NCBI GenBank assembly: GCA_018057825.1
Contig: JAGPCY010000016.1
Span: 124,001 to 188,000 of the forward strand
Reading direction: 5' to 3'
Length of the DNA: 64,000 bases
From: Kofleriaceae bacterium
GTDB taxonomy: Bacteria > Myxococcota_A > Polyangia > Haliangiales > Haliangiaceae
Made by a program: the position numbers and the translations under genes. Positions 7,543 to 17,694 of this stretch are shown here, one piece after another. How positions within the stretch are numbered: position 1 is the first letter of the stretch; each line of letters starts with the position of its first letter. The notes below the pieces were generated by a model. The model made no database searches and was not told the DNA's origin. It saw only the letters and a list, made by a program, of their open reading frames with translations.

Positions 7543-8301
7543 TCACCCGAGGGCGCCGCGGCGGACCTCGCCGTCGGGGAACACCTGGAGGTAGCCGCCG
7601 CCCGGCAGCTCGAGGCAGGTCAGCGGGCCGCCCTTGCCGGCGCCGGTGTCGAGGCCGACCAGCGGACCGCGCTGCCACGGCGCGGTCCGCGCCGCGTCGG
7701 GGGGCGGCAGGTCGGCGACCGGGGTGTGGCCGAACACCAGCCGCGGCCCAGCGTAGCCGGTGAAGAAGTCCGGCTCGCGCTGCCATAGGAGCGCGGTCGG
7801 ATCGGAGGTCTCGGGCGGTTGCCAGGCCGTGCCCTCGCCCGACAGCCCGGCGTGGACGTAGATGGCGTGCTCGTCGCGGTGCCAGTGCGGCAGCGCGCGC
7901 ATCCACGTCACCACCGGCGCCGGCAGCCACTGCGCCGGATCGAAGTACCGCGCGACGTGATCTTGATCGAGCGGATCGACGTCGGGGCGATCGAGGAACG
8001 ACCGGTAGCTGGCGGCGACGCCGTTGCCGACCGGCAGGAGGAAGCTGGGATCGCGCCGATCGATCGCGCCCAGCAAGGCGTCCTCGTGGTTGCCGCGCAG
8101 GCACACGACGGCGCCGGCGGTCTGCTCAGGCAGCCGGCGCAGGAGCTCGATCACGCCGCGGCTGTCGGGGCCTCGGTCGACGTAGTCGCCCAAGAAGACC
8201 AAGCGATCGCCGGGGCCGATGAACGGCAGCTCGGCGAGGAGCCGCGTCAAGAGCACGCGCTCGCCGTGGATGTCGCCGATGACGAAGGTGCGATCGGTCA
8301 T
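7543..8301 (-). CDS. PPP-family metallophosphoesterase (Ser/Thr protein phosphatase-like)
   Basis: A 252-residue enzyme with the three signature motifs in order: GDIHG (residues 9-13), GDYVDRG (about 42-48) and RGNHE (about 71-75), followed by VHAG and FGHTPV, which supply the remaining metal-binding histidines. This resembles bacterial PrpA/PrpB-type phosphatases and Ap4A-hydrolase-like enzymes, so it may dephosphorylate Ser/Thr (Tyr) phosphoproteins or nucleotides. The window holds one active-looking Ser/Thr kinase and one pseudokinase, making protein phosphatase activity plausible. The ATG at 8301 lies right before the motif-bearing region; no good ribosome site precedes it. It converges with the thioesterase four bases away and has the long hexamer array upstream. 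Confidence 0.85.
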   Translation of the reverse strand: MTDRTFVIGDIHGERVLLTRLLAELPFIGPGDRLVFLGDYVDRGPDSRGVIELLRRLPEQTAGAVVCLRGNHEDALLGAIDRRDPSFLLPVGNGVAASYRSFLDRPDVDPLDQDHVARYFDPAQWLPAPVVTWMRALPHWHRDEHAIYVHAGLSGEGTAWQPPETSDPTALLWQREPDFFTGYAGPRLVFGHTPVADLPPPDAARTAPWQRGPLVGLDTGAGKGGPLTCLELPGGGYLQVFPDGEVRRGALG

Positions 8302-8391
8302 GGCAGGAGGGGGGCGACGCGGGGCCGGTGATCCACGGCCTCGATCCCGGAAGTTGTACCGGCGCGCCGTCCCCCGCGCCAGGCCTCGACT

Positions 8392-8651
<260 letters not shown>

Positions 8652-8701
8652 CGCCGGGATCGGCTAGCCGGTCGCCGGCGGTCCCGGTCGACCCGCGGCG
8701 G

Positions 8702-8707
8702 TACAGT
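8702..8707 (+). promoter_or_regulatory. putative -10 box (TACAGT) of the helicase gene
   Basis: TACAGT ends six bases before the GTG start at 8714, with no ribosome site between, as expected for a leaderless transcript. No convincing -35 was found in the 50 bases between it and the hexamer array. Confidence 0.35.
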
Positions 8708-8713
8708 CGCGCC

Positions 8714-11700
8714 GTGCCTGCCGCCGACGCCATCGCGCGCCACCTCGATCGCTGGAAGCTGTCGCTGCTCGATCTGACGCTGCGCAACCGTCTGCTCGAC
8801 GCCCGTGATGGGCGTCAGGTGGTGCCGCTCGTCGGCGCCGATCCGCTCGCGCTCCTGGCTCGGCTCGACGACGGCGCGACCTTCGAGCTGGCGCCCGGCG
8901 CGACGGTGGCGCCCGACGCGGTCGGCGGTCCCGAGCGCGCGGCCGAGGCGATGGCCAAGGCCGGCGCCGACGCCCTCGAGCGCAAGCGGCTGCTGGCGAG
9001 CGTCGGTGCCGACGAGCTCGATCGCCGGTTGGTGGCCATGGCGCGCAGCGCCCGCGAGAGCCTGCAGGAGAGCGGGGCCTCGACGCTGTGGGTCGCGCTC
9101 GGCCTCCTGCGCTGGTACGAGGCCGACGACGCCCCGGTCCCGCGCCACGCGCCGCTGGCCCTGTACCCGGTCGAGCTGCGGCGGACCGCCGCCGGCGATC
9201 GCTATCGCCTGGCCGCGCGCGCCGACGAGGAGCCGCGGTGGAACGACACCCTGTTCGAGAAGCTCAGCGCCGACTTCGGGATCGCGGTCGCGCGCCCCGA
9301 CGGCGACCGCGACGAGCTCGACCTGGCGGCGGCGATGGCGGCGCTCGGCGAGGCGATCGCGCGCTTTCCGCGCTGGCAGGTGGTGCCCGAGGCGCGCCTC
9401 GGCATCTTCTCGTTCGCCAAGTTCGTCATGTGGACCGATCTGGCGGCCCGCGGGGACGCCTTGCTGGCGGCGCCGGTGGTTCGCCACCTGGCCGAGGGCA
9501 GCGGTGCGGCGTTCCCGGCGCAACCGGCCTTCCCCGAGCCGGCGACCCTCGATCGCACGTTGCCGCTCGGCGAGCAGTTCGCGCCCCTCGACTGCGACGC
9601 CAGCCAGCTCGCGGCGGTGGTCGCCGCCGCCGACGGGCGGAGCTTCGTCCTGCAGGGCCCGCCGGGGACTGGCAAGTCGCAGACCATCACCAACCTGATC
9701 ACCCAGGCCTTGGTCGCCGGCAAGACCGTGTTGTTCGTCGCCGAGAAGCAAGCCGCGCTCGAGGTGGTCCACCGGCGCCTGGCCAAGGCCGGGCTCGGCG
9801 ACTTCTGCCTCGAGCTGCACTCGCACAAGGCCGGCAAGCGCGAGGTCATCGCCGAGCTAGCCCGGGTGCTCGAGCGGGTCTGGCGCCCCAACGTGCCGGT
9901 GGCCGGCGACGACGCCCGCCTGGCCGCGGTGCGCGACGAGCTGAACGCCTACGTCGCCGCGCTCCACGATCCGGGGCCGGCCGGCATCTCGGTCCACGAC
10001 GCGCTGGCGGCGCTGGGCCGGCTGCGCGACGCCCCGGCCTTGCCCGATGGCGCCGCCGCCGACGCCGCGGCGATCGCCGCGCAGCGCGACGCGGTCCGCC
10101 GCTACGCCGAGGCCGCGGCGGCGATCGCGCCGGTGGCCGAGCACCCGTGGCGCGGCGCGACCCTCGACACCTGGCAGCTCTCGACCGAGGACGCGGTGCG
10201 CGCGACCCTGGCCGAGGCGGTGGCGGCGGCGGCCGGCCTCGACCAGGCGGTGACCGCGATCACCGCGGCGGTGCCCGGCGTCGCGGCCCGGACCCAGGCC
10301 GAGCTCAGCGCGCTCGGTGAGCTGGCCGGACAGCTCGCGGCCAGCCCCGGCCCCGGGCCGGCGCTGATCGAGGCCGCGGTCGCCTCGGCCGGCGGTGGCG
10401 CCGCCGGCGCGGTCGCCGACAAGATCGCCGTGGTCAAGGCCCGGGCCAGCGGCGACGACGCCGCGGCCGCGCCGCGCGACGCGGTCGCGTGGTTGGCCCT
10501 GGCGCGCCGGCGCCGCGAGCTGGCCCGCGGCCTGGCCGCGCGCTGGAGCGAGCGCGTGTACCAGCTCGATCTCGACAGCCTGGCCGCGCGCTTCCGCACC
10601 TGGGCCGGGCGATTCCCGCTGTTCCGCTGGTTCGCGCTGCGGGCGGCGCGCCGGCAGGCGCGGGCGGCCCTGGTCAGCGGTCCGCTGCCGTCCGACCGCG
10701 AGGTCGCCGAGGAGCTCGCCACCGCCGGCGAGGTCGGCCGCGCCGATCGCGCCCTGGCGGCGACCGCGGTCGAGGCCCGGACCTGGCTCGGCGCCCTGGC
10801 CCCGGCGGTCGAGCCCGACGGCGACCTCGACGTGGTCGACCGCGCGGTGACCTGGGCCCGGTCCGCGCGCGCGGCCTTCGCGGCGCTGGCGGTGGCCCCG
10901 GCGGCGCGCGAGGCGGCCTGGCAGGCGGTGGTGACCGCGGCGAGCGCGCGACCGGTGGCCCCGCTGTGGGCCGAGGCCGCGGCCGCGATCGCGCGCTGGC
11001 GCGCGGCGCTCGGCCGCCTGCGCGACGTCTGTGGCGTCGTGGTCGACGACGGCGCCGGCGATCACCGGGCCGAACTCGCGGCGCGCCTGACCGCGTGGGC
11101 CGCGGCGCCGACCGCGCTGCGCGACTGGACCGCCTACGCCCGGGCCCGGGCCGCGGCGCTGGCGGCCGGGCTGGCCAACACCGTCGCCGGCGTCGAGGCC
11201 GGCACGGTCGGCGCCGCGGCCGTGGTCGCGGCGTGGGAGCGCGCGCTCTACCGCGGCGTCGCCGAGCGCGCGATCGCCGCCACCCCCGCCTTGGCCGGTT
11301 TCCACGGCGCCAGCCATCACGCCCGGATCGCCGAGTTCGTCGAGCTCGACCGCGCCCAGCTCGGGGTGGCCCAGGCCCGGGCCATCGCGCGCCTGGCCGA
11401 GCGGGTGCCGCGGGTGTCAGGCGACACCGCCGACGGCGGCGAGATCGGGATGCTCCTGCGCGAGGCCGGCAAGCAGCGGCGGCACAAGCCGCTGCGCGCG
11501 CTGTTTCGCGACATCCCCAACCTCTTGCCGCGGCTCAAGCCGTGCCTGCTCATGAGCCCGCTGTCGGTCGCGCAGTACCTCGACCCGGCGGTGCGGCGCT
11601 TCGATCTCGTGGTCTTCGATGAGGCCTCGCAGATCCCGACCGCCGACGCGATCGGCGCGCTGGCCCGCGGCCAGGCCGCGATCGTGGTCGGTGACTCCAA

Positions 11701-13609
11701 GCAGCTGCCGCCGACCCGGTTCTTCGCCCCGGGCGACCGCGGCGGCGACGGGCCCGACGACAGCGACGCGGTCGAAGAGCTCGAGAGCATCCTCGACGAG
11801 TGCGTCGCCGCGCGCCTGCCCGAGCTGCGCCTGACCTGGCACTTCCGCAGCCGCCACGAAGATCTGATCGCGTTCTCGAACCAGCGCTACTACGACGACC
11901 GCCTGGCGGTGTTCCCGACCGCCGCCGCCCGGGTCCCCGGGCTCGGGGTCGGCTACCGCAAGCTCGACGGGATCTACGACCGCGCCAACACCCGGCACAA
12001 CCGGATCGAGGCCGAGGCGGTGGTCGCCGAGGTGGTCGCGCGCCTCACCGATCCCGAGCGCGCCCATCGCTCGATCGGCGTCGTGACCTTCTCCAAGCCG
12101 CAGCAGGAGCTGATCCTCGATCTGCTCGACGCCGCTCGCGCCGCCGACCCCGGCCTCGAGCGCCACTTCGCCGACGACGCCAAGGAGCCGGTGCTGGTCA
12201 AGAACCTCGAGACCATCCAGGGCGACGAGCGCGACGTGATCCTGTTCTCGATCGGCTACGGCCCCGATCGCGACGGCAAGGTGGCGATGAACTTCGGGCC
12301 GCTCAACCAGGACGGCGGCGAGCGTCGGCTCAACGTCGCCGTCACCCGGGCGCGCGACGAGCTGGTGATCTTCACCTCGATCGAGCCCGAGCAGATCTCG
12401 CCTGAGGTGACCGCGCTCGGGGTCCGCCACCTGGCGGAGCTGCTGCGCTTCACCCGCGATGGCGGCCAGCCGGCCGCGGAGCGCGCGGCCCGGCCGCCGG
12501 CCACCGAGCTGACCGCCGCGATCGCCGCCGCCCTGACCGCCAAGGGCTGGACCGTCCACCACCAGGTCGGCTGCGCCGCCTACCGGATCGATCTCGCGGT
12601 GGTCGATCCCGACGACCCCGGGCGCTACGTGCTCGGCATCGAGACCGATGGCCCGGCCTACGCCCTGGCCGCCACCGCCCGCGATCGCGATCGCCTGCGG
12701 GCCCAGGTCCTGGCCGGCTTGGGCTGGCGCCTGCACCGGATCTGGTCCCTCGACTGGTTCCACGCCGCCGACAAGGAGCTGGCCCGGGTCCACAACGCGA
12801 TCATCAACGCGATCGCCGCGGCCCGGGCGGCCAAGAAGGGTGGGGCGACCCGCTCGGGGCCCGTGGCCGCGCCCGAGGCGACCGCGCCCGCCGCCGCGCC
12901 GACCCCGCCCGGTGCCGGCCCAACGCCACCGTCCGCCGGCTCGGCCTCCCCGTCGGCGGGCTTGGCCCCGACGGGGCGCGCCGCTGCGGTCGCCAGCCCG
13001 GCGCGCGCCGCTCGCCCGGCCCCGGCTCGCCCGGCCGTCGAGCGCACCGCGATCGGGCGCTACGCGGTCGCCAGCGTCCCGGCCGGCCGGCGCACCGTCG
13101 ACGATCTCTACGACGTCGGCCGGGTCGACGAGCTCGGCAAGGTCCTCGACGCGGTGCTGGCCGTCGAGGCACCCATCCACGTCGGCCTCCTGGCCCGGCG
13201 GGTCGCCGCGTATTTCGGGATCGGCCGGATGTCGCCGCGGGTGATCGAGCGCGTCCGGCTGATCGCCGCGACCCGGGCCCAGGTCGGCAGCCCGAGCGAG
13301 CCCGACGTGGTGTGGCGCCGCGATCAGGATCCTGCGGCCCTGCCGAGCGTCCGGGTTCCGGACGATGGGCACCCCGACAGCAAGCGCGACTGGGACGAGC
13401 TGCCGGTGGTCGAGATCGCGGCCGCCGCCCGGGTCGTGCTCGAGCGCAACCTCGGCCTGCCGCGCACCGAGCTGGTGCGCGAGACCGGCAAGCTCCTGGG
13501 CTTCGCGCGCCAGGGCGACAAGGTCCTGGCCCGCTTGGCCGAGGGGGTCGAGGTCTTGATCGCGCGCGGCCTGGCCCGGGTCGACGGCGAGCGGATCAGC
13601 GTGCCGTAG
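8714..13609 (+). CDS. DUF4011-superfamily 1 helicase-Vsr-like nuclease-DUF3320 protein (putative phage defence)
   Basis: A 1631-residue multidomain protein. The N-terminal DUF4011 region begins HLDRWKLSLLDLTLRNRLLD. A split superfamily 1 helicase follows: Walker A LQGPPGTGKSQTITNLI at about residue 314, a long Ala-rich helical insert (about 400-900), Walker B VVFDEASQIPTADAIG at about 967, VVGDSKQLPPTRFF, ETIQGDERDVILFSIGYG at about 1166 and LNVAVTRARDELVIF at about 1206. Residues about 1262-1355 look like a Vsr/PD-(D/E)XK nuclease fold (GYxxDL-like YRIDLAVVD, then GIETDG). A Pro/Ala linker and a C-terminal DUF3320 winged-helix region (about 1460-1630) close it. Family members of this architecture include a single-gene antiviral protein reported as Hhe (DUF4011-helicase-Vsr). 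The start is GTG at 8714; codons further upstream run into the hexamer array. Confidence 0.88.
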   Translation: MPAADAIARHLDRWKLSLLDLTLRNRLLDARDGRQVVPLVGADPLALLARLDDGATFELAPGATVAPDAVGGPERAAEAMAKAGADALERKRLLASVGADELDRRLVAMARSARESLQESGASTLWVALGLLRWYEADDAPVPRHAPLALYPVELRRTAAGDRYRLAARADEEPRWNDTLFEKLSADFGIAVARPDGDRDELDLAAAMAALGEAIARFPRWQVVPEARLGIFSFAKFVMWTDLAARGDALLAAPVVRHLAEGSGAAFPAQPAFPEPATLDRTLPLGEQFAPLDCDASQLAAVVAAADGRSFVLQGPPGTGKSQTITNLITQALVAGKTVLFVAEKQAALEVVHRRLAKAGLGDFCLELHSHKAGKREVIAELARVLERVWRPNVPVAGDDARLAAVRDELNAYVAALHDPGPAGISVHDALAALGRLRDAPALPDGAAADAAAIAAQRDAVRRYAEAAAAIAPVAEHPWRGATLDTWQLSTEDAVRATLAEAVAAAAGLDQAVTAITAAVPGVAARTQAELSALGELAGQLAASPGPGPALIEAAVASAGGGAAGAVADKIAVVKARASGDDAAAAPRDAVAWLALARRRRELARGLAARWSERVYQLDLDSLAARFRTWAGRFPLFRWFALRAARRQARAALVSGPLPSDREVAEELATAGEVGRADRALAATAVEARTWLGALAPAVEPDGDLDVVDRAVTWARSARAAFAALAVAPAAREAAWQAVVTAASARPVAPLWAEAAAAIARWRAALGRLRDVCGVVVDDGAGDHRAELAARLTAWAAAPTALRDWTAYARARAAALAAGLANTVAGVEAGTVGAAAVVAAWERALYRGVAERAIAATPALAGFHGASHHARIAEFVELDRAQLGVAQARAIARLAERVPRVSGDTADGGEIGMLLREAGKQRRHKPLRALFRDIPNLLPRLKPCLLMSPLSVAQYLDPAVRRFDLVVFDEASQIPTADAIGALARGQAAIVVGDSKQLPPTRFFAPGDRGGDGPDDSDAVEELESILDECVAARLPELRLTWHFRSRHEDLIAFSNQRYYDDRLAVFPTAAARVPGLGVGYRKLDGIYDRANTRHNRIEAEAVVAEVVARLTDPERAHRSIGVVTFSKPQQELILDLLDAARAADPGLERHFADDAKEPVLVKNLETIQGDERDVILFSIGYGPDRDGKVAMNFGPLNQDGGERRLNVAVTRARDELVIFTSIEPEQISPEVTALGVRHLAELLRFTRDGGQPAAERAARPPATELTAAIAAALTAKGWTVHHQVGCAAYRIDLAVVDPDDPGRYVLGIETDGPAYALAATARDRDRLRAQVLAGLGWRLHRIWSLDWFHAADKELARVHNAIINAIAAARAAKKGGATRSGPVAAPEATAPAAAPTPPGAGPTPPSAGSASPSAGLAPTGRAAAVASPARAARPAPARPAVERTAIGRYAVASVPAGRRTVDDLYDVGRVDELGKVLDAVLAVEAPIHVGLLARRVAAYFGIGRMSPRVIERVRLIAATRAQVGSPSEPDVVWRRDQDPAALPSVRVPDDGHPDSKRDWDELPVVEIAAAARVVLERNLGLPRTELVRETGKLLGFARQGDKVLARLAEGVEVLIARGLARVDGERISVP

Positions 13610-13642
13610 GCGCGGCGCGCGGCCGACGGTGCGCCCGCGTGC

Positions 13643-14155
13643 TCACCCGGCGGCGCGGGCCGGCGCGATCCGGAGGTGGCCGCGCAGGTGCTCGGGCACC
13701 TCGGCCAGCTCCTCGGGATCGTGATCGACGATCAGCCCCCGGCAGGCCGCGGTCCCACACGCGCACGGCTCGGCCAGCGCGCCGACGAACGCGTAGTCGT
13801 AGGTCAGCTCCTCGCCGGGCTCGAGGTCGCGGTTCGCGACCCACCAGGCCAGGAGCTGGCCGCGCTCGTGATCGAAGCGCGAGTCGATCTCGGTGTTGGG
13901 CTCGCAGGCGTGGTTGATCCACCGGGTCTGGTCGACCAGGTCGAAGTAGACCTCGGGGGCGTCGGGATCGTCGTCGCCGTCGGGGCCCCAGCCCGGCAGG
14001 ACCAGGGCGTAGGTGTCGTCGAAGTCGTCGTCGGCGCGGTAGGTGACCCCCTCGCCGTAGACCACGATCTCCCCTTGGGCGAAGCGGCGGGTGGTCACCA
14101 CGCCGTAGCCGTGGATCGAGGAACGGGTCACGCGAAGGCCGGGCAGGAGCGGCAT
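13643..14155 (-). CDS. SET-domain protein (putative lysine methyltransferase)
   Basis: A 170-residue protein that is essentially one SET domain. The N-terminal GLRVTRSSIHGYGVVTTRRF matches the opening strands with the SAM-binding GxG region; WINHACEPNT (79-88) is the NHxCxPN pseudoknot motif; GEELTYDYAF (114-123) supplies the catalytic Tyr; CACGTAACRG (131-140) is a post-SET-like cysteine cluster that binds zinc in eukaryotic enzymes. SET proteins transfer methyl groups from S-adenosylmethionine to protein lysines. Bacterial members are known but uncommon; targets here are unknown. It is divergent from phosphofructokinase with a 60-base shared promoter region and converges on the helicase. 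Confidence 0.88.
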   Translation of the reverse strand: MPLLPGLRVTRSSIHGYGVVTTRRFAQGEIVVYGEGVTYRADDDFDDTYALVLPGWGPDGDDDPDAPEVYFDLVDQTRWINHACEPNTEIDSRFDHERGQLLAWWVANRDLEPGEELTYDYAFVGALAEPCACGTAACRGLIVDHDPEELAEVPEHLRGHLRIAPARAAG

Positions 14156-14201
14156 CGGCGGGATTTTCCAGATCCGCGCGCCGCTGTCAAAGGGCCTCGG
14201 G

Positions 14202-14207
14202 CATACT
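14202..14207 (+). promoter_or_regulatory. putative -10 box (CATACT) of pfkA
   Basis: CATACT ends eight bases before the ATG at 14216, without a ribosome site. GCTGTCA (14183-14189) lies 12 bases upstream; a GCTGTCA also precedes the TAGGGT box of recJ by 11 bases. Confidence 0.35.
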
Positions 14208-14215
14208 GGCGCGCG

Positions 14216-15304
14216 ATGAGCAAGCGTATCGGCATCCTGACCGGGGGCGGCGACTGCCCCGGCCTGAACGCGGTGATCCGCGCTGTGGTCCTGCACGCCC
14301 GCCACACCCACGGCTGGGAGACCGTCGGCATCCGCAACGGGTTCGAGGGGCTCTACGAGGAGGACTACGTCGATCTCGATCCGGCCCGGGTCGCCCACCT
14401 CCTGGGCCGCGGCGGCACCATGCTGGGCTCGAGCAACCGCGCCAACCCCTTCGCCTATCCCCTCAAGCTGCCCGACGGCCGCACCGAGATCCACGACGTC
14501 AGCGCCACTTGCATGGCTAACCTGGCCAAGCTCGACCTGGGCGGCCTGGTCGTGGTCGGCGGCGACGGCACGATGTCGTTCTCGCAGAAGTTCATCGAGC
14601 GCGGCGCCACCAAGATCGTCGGCGTGCCCAAGACGATCGACAACGATCTCGAGGCCACCGAGATGACGATCGGCTTCGCGACCGCGGTCGAGGTCGTGGT
14701 CGAGGCCCTCGAGCGGCTGCAGACCACCGCCGAGAGCCACGAGCGCATCATGATCGTCGAGGTCATGGGCCGCTACGCCGGGTGGATCGCGCTCACCTCG
14801 GCGCTGTCGGGCGGGGCCCACGTCTGCCTCTTGCCCGAGATCGAGTACGACGTCGATCGGGTGGTCGAGCACATCAACCGCCGCCACGGCCGCGGCGTGT
14901 CGTACTCGATCATCGTGGTCGCCGAGGGCGCCAAGCCCAAGGGCGGCGAGTACGCGGTCGCGGTCAAGGGCGACGTCACCAAGCAGGACAAGCTCGGCGG
15001 CGCCGGTCAGCGCCTGGCCGAGGTCATCACCGCGCGCACCGAGTACGAGGTCCGTACGACCGTGCTGGGGCACATCCAGCGCGGCGGCGCGCCGTGCGCG
15101 TTCGATCGCGAGCTCGGGACGCGGTTCGGGGTCAAGGCCGTCGATCTGATCGCCCGCGGCCAGTTCGGGCACGTCGCCGCCCTCGAGCACGGCTCGGTGG
15201 TCGCCAAGCCGTTGGCCAAGGCGGTGAAGAAGCTGAAGCTGGTCGATCCGGCCGGGGAGCTTGTGGCGGCCGCGCGGGCGGTCGGCATCGAGCTCGGCGC
15301 CTGA
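14216..15304 (+). CDS. pfkA: 6-phosphofructokinase
   Basis: A 362-residue group III/PfkA-type enzyme that phosphorylates fructose 6-phosphate to the 1,6-bisphosphate in glycolysis. Visible motifs: TGGGDCPGLNAVIR at the nucleotide loop, GGDGT (115-119), PKTIDND (138-144, catalytic Asp), MGRYAGWIAL and LGHIQRGG. At the two positions used to predict the phosphoryl donor (Escherichia coli Gly104 and Gly124) this protein has Gly (GGDGT) and Lys (PKT). Pyrophosphate enzymes normally have Asp plus Lys, while Gly plus Lys has been seen in ATP enzymes of this subgroup. ATP is therefore favoured but not certain. It is monocistronic, divergent from the SET gene. Confidence 0.93.
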   Translation: MSKRIGILTGGGDCPGLNAVIRAVVLHARHTHGWETVGIRNGFEGLYEEDYVDLDPARVAHLLGRGGTMLGSSNRANPFAYPLKLPDGRTEIHDVSATCMANLAKLDLGGLVVVGGDGTMSFSQKFIERGATKIVGVPKTIDNDLEATEMTIGFATAVEVVVEALERLQTTAESHERIMIVEVMGRYAGWIALTSALSGGAHVCLLPEIEYDVDRVVEHINRRHGRGVSYSIIVVAEGAKPKGGEYAVAVKGDVTKQDKLGGAGQRLAEVITARTEYEVRTTVLGHIQRGGAPCAFDRELGTRFGVKAVDLIARGQFGHVAALEHGSVVAKPLAKAVKKLKLVDPAGELVAAARAVGIELGA

Positions 15305-15317
15305 GCGGGTCACCTCC

Positions 15318-17681
<2,364 letters not shown>

Positions 17682-17694
17682 CGCCGACAGTGTA

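Noticed and set aside
11417-13372. Minus-strand frame opposite the helicase C-terminal half.
   Set aside because: Shadow of helicase codons; the + strand carries Walker B, TRA motif and nuclease region.
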